Below are positions 1 to 10,426 of a stretch of DNA of 64,000 nt, piece by piece. The notes beneath the pieces were generated by a model. That model searched no databases. It was not told where the DNA came from and saw only the letters and a list, made by a program, of their open reading frames with translations. Origin of the DNA: Pseudomonadota bacterium (GTDB lineage: Bacteria > Pseudomonadota > Gammaproteobacteria > Burkholderiales > JABEVD01); assembly GCA_021835845.1 (NCBI GenBank), contig JAKBJU010000002.1, forward strand, positions 1-64,000, read 5' to 3'. A program made the translations under genes and the position numbers. The first letter of the stretch is position 1; each line of letters begins with the position of its first letter.

Positions 1-78
1 CCCATGACCCCGTTCGACTTGCATGTGTAAAGCATTCCGCCAGCGTTCAATCTGAGCCAGGATCAAACTCTTCAGTTC
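1..78 (-). rRNA. 16S ribosomal RNA, 5' end only (partial)
   Basis: Read on the minus strand, this is the first 78 or so bases of a 16S rRNA. It contains the universal 27F primer site AGAGTTTGATCCTGGCTCAG, followed by a typical betaproteobacterial continuation (ATTGAACGCTGGCGG, then CATGCAAGTCGAACGG). The mature 5' end was placed by counting back from AGAGTTTG as in E. coli and may be off by one or two bases. The rest of the rRNA operon lies off the left edge of the window. Confidence 0.97.
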
Positions 79-281
79 AATGCCTGTTTGATAGGTCTCC
101 CTATCGGTCTCACTCAAAATTATTAACTAGGTTAAAAACTTCTTGTGAGCACTTCTTTATGTCTTAAGTTACGAGCCCGAAGGCTCGCTCCCGGACATCA
201 AGCGCCCACACTTATCGACTGTATATTTTTAAAGAACAGTTCCGCTGCAACAAATCCGTCATGCAACAGCAGAGAAGCGGA
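79..281 (-). promoter_or_regulatory. rRNA operon leader with boxA antitermination site
   Basis: This is the transcribed leader upstream of the 16S gene. On the minus strand TGTTCTTTAAAAAT at 225-238 is a clear boxA, the NusB/NusE (S10) binding site of rRNA antitermination. Nearer the 16S gene, 172-187 forms a perfect 6-bp stem closed by a UUCG tetraloop (CGAGCC ttcg GGCTCG). No protein-coding gene is apparent here; short open frames in this stretch have no recognisable product. Confidence 0.85.
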
Positions 282-310
282 ATCTTACAGCTTTCCGGAG
301 AACCTTGCAA
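282..310 (-). promoter_or_regulatory. Candidate sigma-70 promoter of the rRNA operon
   Basis: On the minus strand a -35 box TTGCAA (305-310) is separated by exactly 17 bp from a -10 box TAAGAT (282-287), about 45 bp upstream of boxA. Position and spacing fit an rRNA promoter. Only this one was recognised; rrn operons often have a second. The 81 bp from here to the end of xthA hold nothing recognisable. Confidence 0.6.
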
Positions 311-391
311 GCCCCTCCCGCATCCCTCAGCAAACCCACACCCCGGGAAAGGGGCGAATTCTATAGGGTTGCGGAAATCGTGGCAAGTGCT

Positions 392-1174
392 TCAGATGCA
401 ATAATCGTAGTCGACCGTAAGCGGCGCATGGTCGGAGAAGCGCGCCTCCCTGTACACGCCGCCCGAGCGGGCGGCACCGGCAATGCCCGGCGTCGCAATC
501 TGGTAATCGATCCGCCACCCCACGTTCTTCGCCCACGCCTGCCCGCGATTGCTCCACCAGGTATAGGCTTCTCCCGTCGCTTCCGGATGGAGCCTGCGGT
601 AGACATCCACCCAGCCCACCTCGTCGAACACATGGCTCATCCAGGCGCGCTCTTCGGGAAGGAATCCGGAATTTTTCAGGTTCCCTTTCCAGTTCTTGAG
701 ATCGATCTCGCGGTGCGCGATGTTCCAGTCCCCGCAAAGGACCACATCCCGCCCCCCCGCCTTCAGTTCGCGCAGATGGGGAAGGAATCTGTCCAGGAAA
801 TAGTATTTCACCTGCTGGCGCTCCTCCGAGCTCGAACCTGAAGGAAGGTAGAGCGAAATCACCGAAAGATTGCCGAAGTCGGCCTGAAGGTAGCGCCCTT
901 CCGCATCGATATCGGCGATCCCCAGCCCCTCGACGATTCTGTCGGGTTTTCTTTTTGAATAGATTCCCACCCCGCTGTAGCCCTTTTTTTCCGCATAGTG
1001 GAAAGCGCCGAAACAGCCCGCGGGATTCAGCATTTCAGGCTGCATGTCGGCGGCTTGCGCCTTGAGCTCCTGCAGGCAGACGATATCCGCATCCTGGGCG
1101 GCCATCCATTCGAAAAACCCTTTTCTGGCGGCGGACCGGATGCCGTTGAGGTTTAGGGTGATTATGCGTAACAT
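392..1174 (-). CDS. xthA: Exodeoxyribonuclease III
   Basis: This 260-residue protein is an endonuclease/exonuclease/phosphatase-fold DNA repair enzyme that cleaves 5' of abasic sites and degrades 3' ends of duplex DNA in base excision repair. Visible motifs are the N-terminal NLNGIR, the metal ligand Glu36 in LQELKAQ, GDWN (Asp149 and Asn151), a DYQIA motif near residue 225, and the terminal SDHAP with the general-base His249. Length is normal. The start has GGAAA about 6 bases upstream. It is transcribed toward the rRNA operon and diverges from pyrE across only 29 bp, so one or both promoters must lie inside the opposing gene. Confidence 0.95.
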   Translation of the reverse strand: MLRIITLNLNGIRSAARKGFFEWMAAQDADIVCLQELKAQAADMQPEMLNPAGCFGAFHYAEKKGYSGVGIYSKRKPDRIVEGLGIADIDAEGRYLQADFGNLSVISLYLPSGSSSEERQQVKYYFLDRFLPHLRELKAGGRDVVLCGDWNIAHREIDLKNWKGNLKNSGFLPEERAWMSHVFDEVGWVDVYRRLHPEATGEAYTWWSNRGQAWAKNVGWRIDYQIATPGIAGAARSGGVYREARFSDHAPLTVDYDYCI

Positions 1175-1203
1175 AGTATTTCCATTTTGTTCCGGATGTT
1201 CAG

Positions 1204-1857
1204 ATGCAGGATTTCAGCAGGGAATTCATCGAATTCGCGCTCGATCGGGAAGTGCTGCGCTTCGGCGAATTCAGGACCAAAGCGGGAAGGCTTTCCCCCT
1301 ATTTCTTCAACGCCGGGCTTTTCAACGACGGCGAATCGCTCGGCAGGCTGGGTGAATTCTACGCCAAAGCGATACTCGCCTCAAAAATCGGATTCGACAT
1401 GCTGTTCGGCCCCGCCTACAAGGGCATACCGCTCGCGGCTGCAACTTCGATAGCGCTGGCTTCCCTGGGCGCCAACCGGCCTTTCTGCTTCAACCGGAAA
1501 GAGGCGAAAGACCACGGCGAAGGCGGGAGCACCGTTGGCGCGCCGCTGAAAGGGCGCGTGCTGATCATAGACGATGTGATATCCGCCGGGACTTCCGTTC
1601 GCGAATCGGTCCAAATCATCAGAAATGCCGGGGCCGAGCCCTGCTGCGTCGCCATCGCGCTCGACAGGATGGAGCGGGGACTCACCGAAAGATCGGCGGC
1701 TGAGGAAGTCGAATCCGCGCACGGCATCCCTGTCCTCAGCATCGCCTCCCTTGACGACCTGCTCGCCTATCTCGACGGGAAGGAAGGCATGGCCGAAAAT
1801 CTGCGCAACGTCAGGAATTATCGCGACCAATACGGAGTCGATTCCCATGCCCGGTAA
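1204..1857 (+). CDS. pyrE: Orotate phosphoribosyltransferase
   Basis: A 217-residue cytoplasmic enzyme that joins orotate to PRPP to form OMP, the fifth step of pyrimidine synthesis. The PRPP-binding signature [13 protein letters not shown] lies near residues 119-131, and the catalytic-loop region [10 protein letters not shown] near residues 100-109. The N-terminus ([16 protein letters not shown]) matches proteobacterial PyrE. The stop overlaps the start of the downstream DUF4124 gene by 11 bp, which suggests co-transcription and coupled translation. Confidence 0.96.
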   Translation: MQDFSREFIEFALDREVLRFGEFRTKAGRLSPYFFNAGLFNDGESLGRLGEFYAKAILASKIGFDMLFGPAYKGIPLAAATSIALASLGANRPFCFNRKEAKDHGEGGSTVGAPLKGRVLIIDDVISAGTSVRESVQIIRNAGAEPCCVAIALDRMERGLTERSAAEEVESAHGIPVLSIASLDDLLAYLDGKEGMAENLRNVRNYRDQYGVDSHAR

Positions 1858-2470
1858 GCAACCCCTCGTCTTCCTTCTGCTTTGCCTTCTTGCATCGCCC
1901 CCGGTTATGGCCAGATCGATCAAGTGCGTCGACAGCAAGGGCGTCACCCATTACGGCGACACCATTCCCCCGGAATGCGCCAACAGGCCGGTGACCGAAC
2001 TCGACGACAAGGGCCTTCCCGCCAAGGAAAACCCGGCGGACATGACTCCGGACGAGCGCCGGGCGATGGAACTGGAAGTGCAGCAGGAAGCTGCCCAGGC
2101 ACAGCAGGCAAGGGATGTTCATCGCCACGACAGCGCACTGCTCGGCACCTATGCGAACGAAGCGGAAATCGATGCGGCGCGGGACAGGAATGTGCAGCAG
2201 CTCAGCCTCGCTCTGTCCAATGTCGAATCCAGACTCCAAGCGGCAAAGGAAAAGCTGGGCCAGTTCAATGCTCAGGCGGACAGCTTCGCGAAAAGGAACC
2301 AGCCTGTCCCGCCGGATCTCGCGCAAAGCATCTCCGCAGTCAAGAAGGAAGTCGCCGACCTCGAAGTGGAGCGCGCCCAGAAGCAGCAGGATCTCGCCGC
2401 CATGAAGGAAAAATTCGATGCCGACAAACAGCGCTACAGGGAACTCACCCAGAAACAGCCTGCCCAGTAG
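1847..2470 (+). CDS. Exported DUF4124 / coiled-coil protein
   Basis: A 207-residue protein of unknown function. A cleavable signal peptide (hydrophobic core [15 protein letters not shown], about residues 8-22) is followed by a small DUF4124-type domain ([17 protein letters not shown]) with two Cys. Residues from about 60 to the C-terminus are Gln/Glu/Lys/Ala rich and predicted to be coiled coil. The ATG at 1847 was chosen because it begins right before the signal peptide; the frame is open further upstream inside pyrE, but that extension has no sense. Probably periplasmic. It overlaps both neighbours, so the three genes look like one operon. Confidence 0.75.
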   Translation: MPGKQPLVFLLLCLLASPPVMARSIKCVDSKGVTHYGDTIPPECANRPVTELDDKGLPAKENPADMTPDERRAMELEVQQEAAQAQQARDVHRHDSALLGTYANEAEIDAARDRNVQQLSLALSNVESRLQAAKEKLGQFNAQADSFAKRNQPVPPDLAQSISAVKKEVADLEVERAQKQQDLAAMKEKFDADKQRYRELTQKQPAQ

Positions 2471-2729
2471 GGTATTGCTCCCGCTCATCCTTGTGCTGGC
2501 GGCCTGTTCTTCAGACAACGGCGGGAAGGCGGAAATGCAGAAGGCGCTCGCCTATCTGAATGACGACCCGACGGCTTCCAGCACCGACGGCGTGACCTTC
2601 GGCGACCCCAATTACTGGCACACGGAATGCAGGGCCGGCACCCCGCTGTGGAAAGCTGCGGTCGATGCCTGCAACAGGGGCGGGGATCACCCCCCCGTAT
2701 GCGAGATCATCAGGAACGGTTGCCCCTGA
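2418..2729 (+). CDS. Small putative lipoprotein
   Basis: A 103-residue protein with an N-terminal hydrophobic stretch ending in a lipobox (LVLAAC, Cys at about 30), so it is probably a lipid-anchored envelope protein. The mature part (about 73 residues) has four more Cys and no family I recognise. The start is uncertain: the ATG at 2418 gives a plausible charged n-region but overlaps the upstream gene by 53 bp; a TTG nearer the lipobox would give an n-region that is too short. Its 3' end overlaps the convergent dsrS-like gene by 20 bp. Confidence 0.6.
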   Translation: MPTNSATGNSPRNSLPSRVLLPLILVLAACSSDNGGKAEMQKALAYLNDDPTASSTDGVTFGDPNYWHTECRAGTPLWKAAVDACNRGGDHPPVCEIIRNGCP

Positions 2730-3867
2730 GCTGCCTGCGCCGCACCCGGCTTTCCGCCGAATAGGGCACCCCCCGCAGCACGGCGACCTGCCTGAGCAGG
2801 GAAGAGAGCGCCGGGTCGAGCTTCTGGCGCAGCAGGGTGCCGGTCGCAGTCGTTCTGGAAAGGATGGGGAAAATGGACCGCCCCCCCGTCGAAGCGAGAA
2901 CCAGCATCGCGACCAGCTCATCCCTGTAGCGGGGAAACTCCTGCAGGAATTTCCCCTGGGGAGAGCCCGGATCGCTGCAGAGCCGTTCCGCCTGGCCGAT
3001 GGCCGATTCCGCAGAATCGCAAAAGGCGGCTCCCGCCGGCGCAAAATAGCCCGAGACGGCATCGAGCAATGCCACCGCCACGTCCCGATCGGCAAGATGG
3101 CGCGCCACGCTCTCAACCGTGGCGAGAAACGCCTGCCCGGGAGCGGACAGGGCGCGTAGGAGCTGCTCCGCAACCGGACTTGCCGAATTGGCAAGGCTTG
3201 CGTTCAGCTCGCCCCAGTCGGCTCTCGGCGCTTCCCGCGCAGGAATGTCGTCAGGCTGAAGCTCCAGGAATCCGACATGGCAGGCCAGATCCCGCTGCCC
3301 CATTCTCCACAGCCTGTTTCGCACTTCCCCTGCGGCATGGCCGGATTTGAGCACCAGCCTCACGGTATCCAGAATGACCCCTGGCTCGTTTTCGAAGGGC
3401 AGGAATTCGACCAGATAGTCGACCAGGACCTTTCCCATCCCTCCTTCGGCAACGCATCGCCTCTCCAGCATCCGCCTCGCATTCGCGGCATCCGGCATGG
3501 CCCACCAGGCGCGCCTTGCCAGTTCGTCGGTGAGCCCTGCGGAGCAGGCAACGGAAATCACCGCCTCAGGCTCTCCGAAAAGGAGCAGCTTTTCGAGCCC
3601 TTCGTCCCTCGCCTGCCCCATCCTCGTCCAGCGCCGCAAGTGGACAGGATAGCCGCCAGGGGAACCCGTGGCGAGCCCGGCGAGCAGTTCCCTGACCTGC
3701 CGCAGATACTGGTCCTGCCGGCCTGTCGGATGCAGCCGGATCGCCGCCTCTCCCCTGGGGGAGAGGCCATGCACCACCATCGCAGACTCGTCGATGCGTA
3801 TCGCCTGGATTTCTCCAGCCATCAACACATTGAGCCTCAGGGCGTCCTCGGGAGCAAGCTCGCCCAT
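2710..3867 (-). CDS. dsrS: DsrS-like protein
   Basis: A 385-residue soluble protein without signal peptide or membrane segment. Its N-terminus (LNVLMAGEIQAIRIDES, then VHGLSPRGEA) and middle (ELARRAWWAMPDAANARRML) match what I recall of proteins annotated as sulfur reduction protein DsrS. In Allochromatium DsrS is cytoplasmic and linked to the dsr sulfur-oxidation genes, but it has no known catalytic motif. Here it is the last gene after a moxR ATPase and a VWA/HExxH gene, starting 1 bp after the VWA stop, so the three are almost certainly one operon. The family assignment is from memory of sequence similarity; the biochemical role is unknown. Confidence 0.65.
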   Translation of the reverse strand: MGELAPEDALRLNVLMAGEIQAIRIDESAMVVHGLSPRGEAAIRLHPTGRQDQYLRQVRELLAGLATGSPGGYPVHLRRWTRMGQARDEGLEKLLLFGEPEAVISVACSAGLTDELARRAWWAMPDAANARRMLERRCVAEGGMGKVLVDYLVEFLPFENEPGVILDTVRLVLKSGHAAGEVRNRLWRMGQRDLACHVGFLELQPDDIPAREAPRADWGELNASLANSASPVAEQLLRALSAPGQAFLATVESVARHLADRDVAVALLDAVSGYFAPAGAAFCDSAESAIGQAERLCSDPGSPQGKFLQEFPRYRDELVAMLVLASTGGRSIFPILSRTTATGTLLRQKLDPALSSLLRQVAVLRGVPYSAESRVRRRQLRGNRS

Positions 3868-3868
3868 G

Positions 3869-4981
3869 TCAGTTGAGCTGGACGCGCTCGCCCCAGGGAA
3901 CCCCGCCGGATCCCTTGACCAACCAGATCACGGGATAGGAAGGCCCTCCTTCGGGAAACTCGCCCCTCGCATCGGTAAAGTAAAGCAGGACATCGGGGCG
4001 GATTTCCTGCCGCTCGACCCAGTCGAAAACCGGCCTGAAATCTGTCCCCCCGCCTCCCAGGAAGGATTCCGGCATGCTGAACTCATCCCAGGGTTCGAAA
4101 TACCAGGGGCCGTTCCCGCAAAGACTGGCATCGCAGGCAAGGAGAACGATTCTTGCCCGAAGCTGCCCCTTGATGGCGTCGATTTCTGCCAGGAATTCCT
4201 TCGCCTCTTCTTCGCTCACCGAACCGCTGGTGTCGAGAGCGACGACGAGATCGGCTTGCATGCTTCTCAGCGAAGGCAGGATCATTTCCCCCTCCCGCCT
4301 GGAAGGACGCTGGTAGCTGTAATCGTCCCGCGCAAGCTGCGCAAGATGACGGGAAAGCAGCGCGCGCCAGGAAAGGCTGGGCTGCAGCAGTTCTCCGACC
4401 AGGCGTGCAAGCCCGCCTTCCAGCTTGCCCGCCTGCTGGAGAGCCTGGGCCAGATGCTGCCGCCATGCCTCAGAAAGCGCAGCCAGCTCCTTCTGGCTCG
4501 GCGGGGACGGCATGTTCCCGGAAGCGCTCCCCTCTCCGCCTCCTTCATCGCCGTAGAGATGCTGATCCATGGTTTCCTCGCTGCTTTCCTCATCGATCAG
4601 CGGATAGATCTCCTCCGCGGTCATGCCTTCGAAAACGGTCAGGATCAGGGTTCCCGGAGGAGGCGCGAGCCCCTCAGCCGCGAGGACGGGATTGACGGCA
4701 TGATCGCAGGCAATGTCCCAGCGCGACCTTGCACGACGCCCCCTTCTCTCGAAATGGGAGAGCGCGCAGTGCAGCGCTTCGTGGGCGATCACGAACTGCA
4801 TCTGGTCGAGATTCAGCCTTTCGATGTATCCGGGGTTGTAGTAGAAATTTCTTGCATCGGTTGCGGTGGTTTTGCACCAGGGGGCAGAAACCATGGGCAA
4901 GCGCAGTGCCAGAGCTCCCAGGAAAGGCTTGTCGAGGATCAGCCGCACCCTGGCGGCAGCCAGCCTGTCCCCGATTTCCAT
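3869..4981 (-). CDS. VWA-like protein with HExxH metallopeptidase-like domain (DUF2201 type)
   Basis: A 370-residue protein with two parts. The N-terminal part has HEALH at residues 67-71 followed by His76 and then the conserved DIACDHAVNPVL, the pattern of putative metal-dependent peptidases fused to VWA domains. The C-terminal part (about 243-370) is a VWA-like domain with a MIDAS motif DTSGS at 250-254 and a distal GGGTDF. A linker at 130-165 is acidic and Gly/Ser rich. The start at 4981 overlaps the moxR stop by one base (TGATG). A longer frame to 5023 exists but overlaps moxR. The MoxR partner presumably remodels a substrate recruited through this protein; the substrate is not known. Confidence 0.8.
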   Translation of the reverse strand: MEIGDRLAAARVRLILDKPFLGALALRLPMVSAPWCKTTATDARNFYYNPGYIERLNLDQMQFVIAHEALHCALSHFERRGRRARSRWDIACDHAVNPVLAAEGLAPPPGTLILTVFEGMTAEEIYPLIDEESSEETMDQHLYGDEGGGEGSASGNMPSPPSQKELAALSEAWRQHLAQALQQAGKLEGGLARLVGELLQPSLSWRALLSRHLAQLARDDYSYQRPSRREGEMILPSLRSMQADLVVALDTSGSVSEEEAKEFLAEIDAIKGQLRARIVLLACDASLCGNGPWYFEPWDEFSMPESFLGGGGTDFRPVFDWVERQEIRPDVLLYFTDARGEFPEGGPSYPVIWLVKGSGGVPWGERVQLN

Positions 4982-6036
4982 CAGCTGTCGTACAGCATCA
5001 CGTCGGCCACGGCATTCGCCCATTGCGAGAATTGCGGCACGGCGAAAAGGCGCTGCCCGATTGCCCGGTGGATGTCCGACACCACCATGATTCCCATTTC
5101 CCGCAGCGGAAATTTCGCGGCATAGTCGAGGATATTCCCGATTCCTGCATCGTCCGCACTGCGGATGGCGCGCCCGACCAGGGCGGACGCCACTGCATAC
5201 TGGATGTCGATATCGAGCGGAACGGGAATCTCTTTCCCGCCAAGAATGTCATCCAGATCGGGCATGCGTTCCAGATTCCTGACGAAGGCATGAAGCTCCA
5301 GCCCTGCGGCAGGCCCCACGCAGGACTGGAGCGCGGGTAGAAGAAGCTCCGGAATATCTCCGAATTTCCGCAGCGCCCGGCTTGCGAATTCCCAGGATCG
5401 CGGACTGGCAAAGGCGGCCTGGCGGTTCGCCGGATCGAAATCGAAAAGAAGCTCGGGGCGGAAGCGCAGGAATCCCACCAGGCGCTCGTCGATTCCGTTG
5501 GCGTAGGCCCAGGCTGCCCAGTCCTCGATATTCGCCTCGATTTCGAAATGGGAGAACCGGTTGGCGAGCGGGGAGGGCATGGCGTAAGTGACGCCCCGAT
5601 CCCCCTGCCGGTTCCCGGCTGCGAATATCGCCCAGCCTTCCGGAACGCTGTAATCCCCGAGCCGCCTGTCGAGGATCAGCTGATAGGCTGCGGCCGAAAC
5701 GCTGGGCGGACTGGAGGTGATTTCGTCGAGAAACAGGATGCCTTGCTGCCCATGGCGGATTTCATCGGGAAGCATGGCAGGAATCGCCCACTCGACGCGG
5801 TTTTCGACCCTGAAGGGAATGCCGCGAAGATCCGAAGGTTCCATCTGCGACAGGCGGAGGTCGATCATGGGAACGCCATGCTTCGCCGCCACCTGGGAGA
5901 CGATCTGGGATTTTCCGACGCCGGGAGGCCCCCAGATCATCACGGGGGTATGATGCCCCTCCCGGGTGCTCGAAAATTCCCGATCGAGTATGGTCGAAAG
6001 TTGCGCCGGGCGCATCGCACTCTCCAGCCTGAGCAA
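4981..6036 (-). CDS. MoxR-family AAA+ ATPase
   Basis: A 351-residue cytoplasmic AAA+ ATPase. Walker A is GPPGVGKS at residues 36-43, Walker B is GILFLDEI at 99-106, and the sensor-1 region is FAAGNRQGD. MoxR ATPases typically act with VWA proteins as chaperones that insert cofactors or activate complexes. The VWA gene follows with a 1-base stop/start overlap and a DsrS-like gene after that. The second Met (position 8, at 6015) is an equally possible start. The 50 bp between this start and the gatB stop are unremarkable. Confidence 0.88.
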   Translation of the reverse strand: MLRLESAMRPAQLSTILDREFSSTREGHHTPVMIWGPPGVGKSQIVSQVAAKHGVPMIDLRLSQMEPSDLRGIPFRVENRVEWAIPAMLPDEIRHGQQGILFLDEITSSPPSVSAAAYQLILDRRLGDYSVPEGWAIFAAGNRQGDRGVTYAMPSPLANRFSHFEIEANIEDWAAWAYANGIDERLVGFLRFRPELLFDFDPANRQAAFASPRSWEFASRALRKFGDIPELLLPALQSCVGPAAGLELHAFVRNLERMPDLDDILGGKEIPVPLDIDIQYAVASALVGRAIRSADDAGIGNILDYAAKFPLREMGIMVVSDIHRAIGQRLFAVPQFSQWANAVADVMLYDS

Positions 6037-6086
6037 ATCAGAATATGCTGATTATATCCGCCGAATCGGCCCTCCGCCAGACCTCC

Positions 6087-7523
6087 TCAGCCGGCGAGTT
6101 TCTGCTTCAGAATCTCGGAGAGCTGGGCGGGATTCGCCTGCCCCTTGGTCGCCTTCATCGCCTGTCCGACGAAAAACGCGAAAAGCTTGTCGCGGCCCGC
6201 CCTGTAATCGGCCACCTGGGAAGGATTGTTCGAGATGATCTCGTCGACGATTTTCTCCAGCGCGCCTGAGTCGGAAATCTGCTTCAGGCCCCTGGCCTCG
6301 ATGATGGCGTCGGCTTCCCCCTCTCCGTTCCACATCGCCTCGAAAACTTCCTTGGCGATCTTCCCGGAGATTGTTCCGTCCCCGATGCGATTCAGGAGTC
6401 CCGCCAGCGCCCGGCTCGAAATCGGGCATCTTTCGACCTCGATCCCGGCCTTGTTGAGCCAGCCATTGACTTCTCCCATGACCCAGTTGGCACAAACCTT
6501 GGGGTCGGAGTAAATGCTCACAACCTCCTCGAAATAGGCGGCAAGTTCCTTCGAGGAAGTCAGCACGCCTGCATCGTAGGCGGACAGCCCGAAATCGGAA
6601 ACATAGCGGATGCGCTTCGCCTGCGGCAATTCGGGAAGCGTTTTTTCGACTTCCGCTATCCATGCTTCCGAAATTTCCAGGGGAAGCAGATCGGGGTCGG
6701 GAAAATAACGGTAATCGTGCGCCTCTTCCTTCGATCGCATGGCGCGCGTCTCGCCCCTGTCGGAATCGAACAGCACCGTCGCCTGCTGGATTTTCCCGCC
6801 GTTCTCCAACGTATCGATCTGCCACTGGATTTCGTATTCGATGGCCTGCTGCAGGAAACGGAACGAATTGAGGTTCTTGATTTCGCGCCGGGTGCCCAGC
6901 GGGCCGCCGGGGCGCCGCACCGAAACGTTGGCGTCGCACCTGAAGGAGCCTTCCTGCATGTTGCCGTCGCAGATGTCGAGATAGCGCACCAGGGAATGCA
7001 ACTCCTTGGCATAGGCGACAGCCTCCAGAGGACTGCTCATGTCAGGCTCGGAGACGATTTCGAGAAGCGGCGTTCCGGCACGGTTGAGATCGATCCCGGT
7101 CATGCCGTGGAAATCCTCGTGCAGCGATTTCCCCGCATCCTCTTCGAGGTGCGCGCGGGTCAGTCTGACCTTCTTCTCGACCCCGTCGACCAGAATGGGG
7201 ATCTCCCCGCCCAGCACCACGGGAAGGTCGAACTGGCTGATCTGGTAGCCCTTGGGCAGATCGGGGTAGAAGTAATTCTTTCTGGAAAAAACCGAGCGGC
7301 GCGCAACTTTCGCCCCTACCGCAAGGCCGAACTTGATCGCGCGCTCCACCGCCCCCCTGTTCAGCACCGGCAAAACCCCGGGGAGCGCGATGTCGACTGC
7401 GCAAGCCTGGGCGTTGGGCGCGGCGCCGAAGGCCGTGGAGGCCCCGGAGAATATTTTCGATTCGGTCGAGAGCTGCGCGTGCACTTCGAGGCCGATGACC
7501 ACTTCCCATTGCATGTTATCCAT
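6087..7523 (-). CDS. gatB: Aspartyl/glutamyl-tRNA(Asn/Gln) amidotransferase subunit B
   Basis: A 478-residue subunit of the GatCAB amidotransferase, which converts mischarged Glu-tRNA(Gln) and Asp-tRNA(Asn) to the correct aminoacyl-tRNAs. GatB carries the kinase and tRNA-binding parts. Signatures are [11 protein letters not shown] at the N-terminus, a [17 protein letters not shown] stretch near residues 87-103, and the C-terminal YqeY-like tail ([12 protein letters not shown]). Full length. It follows gatA by 6 bp on the minus strand, so gatC-gatA-gatB is an operon. Confidence 0.96.
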   Translation of the reverse strand: MDNMQWEVVIGLEVHAQLSTESKIFSGASTAFGAAPNAQACAVDIALPGVLPVLNRGAVERAIKFGLAVGAKVARRSVFSRKNYFYPDLPKGYQISQFDLPVVLGGEIPILVDGVEKKVRLTRAHLEEDAGKSLHEDFHGMTGIDLNRAGTPLLEIVSEPDMSSPLEAVAYAKELHSLVRYLDICDGNMQEGSFRCDANVSVRRPGGPLGTRREIKNLNSFRFLQQAIEYEIQWQIDTLENGGKIQQATVLFDSDRGETRAMRSKEEAHDYRYFPDPDLLPLEISEAWIAEVEKTLPELPQAKRIRYVSDFGLSAYDAGVLTSSKELAAYFEEVVSIYSDPKVCANWVMGEVNGWLNKAGIEVERCPISSRALAGLLNRIGDGTISGKIAKEVFEAMWNGEGEADAIIEARGLKQISDSGALEKIVDEIISNNPSQVADYRAGRDKLFAFFVGQAMKATKGQANPAQLSEILKQKLAG

Positions 7524-7529
7524 CCTTGT

Positions 7530-8981
7530 TCAAATATTCGGCATCCGGCTGTGCCAGTCGGTCGCCTTCTGGTATTGATGGGCGACATTCAGCATCTTCG
7601 CTTCCGAAAAGTAGTTTCCGATGATCTGCAGCCCCACTGGACGCCCGTTATCGCCGAAACCGACAGGAATCGACATGCCCGGAAGCCCGGCCAGGTTGAC
7701 CGCGATCGTGTAGATGTCGGAGAGGTACATCTGCACCGGATCGTCGCCCTTTTCCCCGAGATCGAAGGCGGTGGAGGGGGAAGTCGGACCCATGATGACG
7801 TCGCACTTTTCGAAGCTCGCGGAAAAATCCGCGGCGATCAGCCGGCGCAGCTTCTGCGCCTGCATGTAGTAGGCATCGTAATAGCCGTGGGAGAGCACAT
7901 AGGTGCCGACCATGATGCGCCGCTTCACTTCCGCACCGAAGCCTTCCGCGCGCGAATTCTCGTACATCTCGGCGAGATCCTTGTAGTTCGCCGACCGGTA
8001 GCCGTAGCGCACGCCGTCGTAGCGGGAAAGATTGCTCGAAGCTTCCGCAGGGGCGAGGACGTAATAGACCGGAATGGAAAGCCGGGTGTTGGGCAGAGAG
8101 ACTTCGACAATGGTCGCCCCCAGCTTCTGGTATTCGGAAATGGCGGCCTGGACCGCCTTTTCGACGTCCAGACTCAATCCTTCCGCGAAATATTCCGCGG
8201 GAATGCCTATCCTGAGTCCCGCCAAAGGCCGTTCCAGGTCCTTCGCATAATCCTCCGGCTGGCGCTCCAGGCTGGTCGAGTCGCGCCCGTCGAACCCCGC
8301 CATCGCATTGAGCAGGATGGCGAGATCTTCCGCCGATTTCGCCATCGGTCCGCCCTGATCCAGGCTGGAGGCGAAAGCGATCATGCCGTAGCGCGACACG
8401 AGGCCGTAGGTCGGCTTGATGCCGGAAATGCCGCAAAGGGCGGCGGGCTGCCTGATCGAACCGCCGGTGTCGGTTCCTGTCGCGGCAGGCGCCATGCGCG
8501 CCGCAACCGCGGCGGCAGAACCGCCCGAACTTCCTCCCGGAACGGCCTTGATGTCCCACGGATTCTTGACCGGACCGAAGAAGGAAGTCTCGTTGGAAGA
8601 GCCCATGGCGAACTCGTCCATGTTCGTCTTGCCCAGATTCACTGCCCCCGCGGCATTGAAGCGCTCGATCACGTGGGCATCGTAGGGCGAGACGAAATTG
8701 GACAGCATTTTCGAACCGCAGGTGGTGAGCCAGTCCTTCGCGCAGAAGATGTCCTTCTGCGCAACCGGAATTCCTGTCAGCGGCCCCGCGCGTCCGGATG
8801 CAATCATGGCGTCCGCGATTCTCGCCTGGGCGAGGCTCGCCTCAGGATCCACCGTGATGAAGGCATTGAGCACGGGATTGAGTTCGCCCACCCTCCCGAG
8901 GAACTCCCCGGTCAGCTCGACGCTGGATATCTTTCTGTCCGCGAGCTGCGCGGAAAGTTCTTTCAAGCTTGAATTGAACAT
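7530..8981 (-). CDS. gatA: Aspartyl/glutamyl-tRNA(Asn/Gln) amidotransferase subunit A
   Basis: A 483-residue amidase-signature enzyme that releases ammonia from glutamine for GatB. It has the Ser-cisSer-Lys amidase pattern: the catalytic Lys in PVAQKDIFC (about residue 75), the Gly/Ser-rich [11 protein letters not shown], and the nucleophile Ser in [13 protein letters not shown]. Length is normal for GatA. It sits between gatC, 21 bp upstream, and gatB, 6 bp downstream. Confidence 0.97.
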   Translation of the reverse strand: MFNSSLKELSAQLADRKISSVELTGEFLGRVGELNPVLNAFITVDPEASLAQARIADAMIASGRAGPLTGIPVAQKDIFCAKDWLTTCGSKMLSNFVSPYDAHVIERFNAAGAVNLGKTNMDEFAMGSSNETSFFGPVKNPWDIKAVPGGSSGGSAAAVAARMAPAATGTDTGGSIRQPAALCGISGIKPTYGLVSRYGMIAFASSLDQGGPMAKSAEDLAILLNAMAGFDGRDSTSLERQPEDYAKDLERPLAGLRIGIPAEYFAEGLSLDVEKAVQAAISEYQKLGATIVEVSLPNTRLSIPVYYVLAPAEASSNLSRYDGVRYGYRSANYKDLAEMYENSRAEGFGAEVKRRIMVGTYVLSHGYYDAYYMQAQKLRRLIAADFSASFEKCDVIMGPTSPSTAFDLGEKGDDPVQMYLSDIYTIAVNLAGLPGMSIPVGFGDNGRPVGLQIIGNYFSEAKMLNVAHQYQKATDWHSRMPNI

Positions 8982-9002
8982 GGATCGGTCCGGATGAAAA
9001 AC

Positions 9003-9290
9003 TTATTCGATGACTTTGGGTACGAGGTAAAGCGCGGCTTCCACCTGCGGCGCCCCCCTCTGGAAGGCTTCGTGCTGATCGGTTTCGGTCACCGTGTCGC
9101 TGCGCATTCTGAGCACGATCTCCTGGGCGTGGGACATCGGCGCTATGCCGCTGGTGTCCACCGCCTGCATGGCTTCGATCAGGCTGAAAATCCCGGACAG
9201 CTGCGCGCGCGTCGCCTCGGCCTCCGCATCGCTCACGGCTATCCTGGAAAGGCTCGCGATCCGCTTCACGTCGCTCAGGGAAATGGACAT
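9003..9290 (-). CDS. gatC: Aspartyl/glutamyl-tRNA(Asn/Gln) amidotransferase subunit C
   Basis: A 95-residue small subunit that wraps around GatA and GatB and stabilises the complex. The N-terminal [17 protein letters not shown] and the C-terminal end (YLVPKVIE, following a VEAALYLVP segment) are characteristic of GatC. It is the first gene of the gat operon and diverges from mreB across 89 bp. I could not define a convincing promoter for the gat side of that gap. Confidence 0.94.
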   Translation of the reverse strand: MSISLSDVKRIASLSRIAVSDAEAEATRAQLSGIFSLIEAMQAVDTSGIAPMSHAQEIVLRMRSDTVTETDQHEAFQRGAPQVEAALYLVPKVIE

Positions 9291-9307
9291 AAAACACCTT
9301 TAGTTCT

Positions 9308-10425
<1,118 letters not shown>

Positions 10426-10426
<1 letters not shown>

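Noticed and set aside
6717-8972. 751-residue open frame on the plus strand
   Set aside because: Antisense to gatB and gatA, which are clear and complete.
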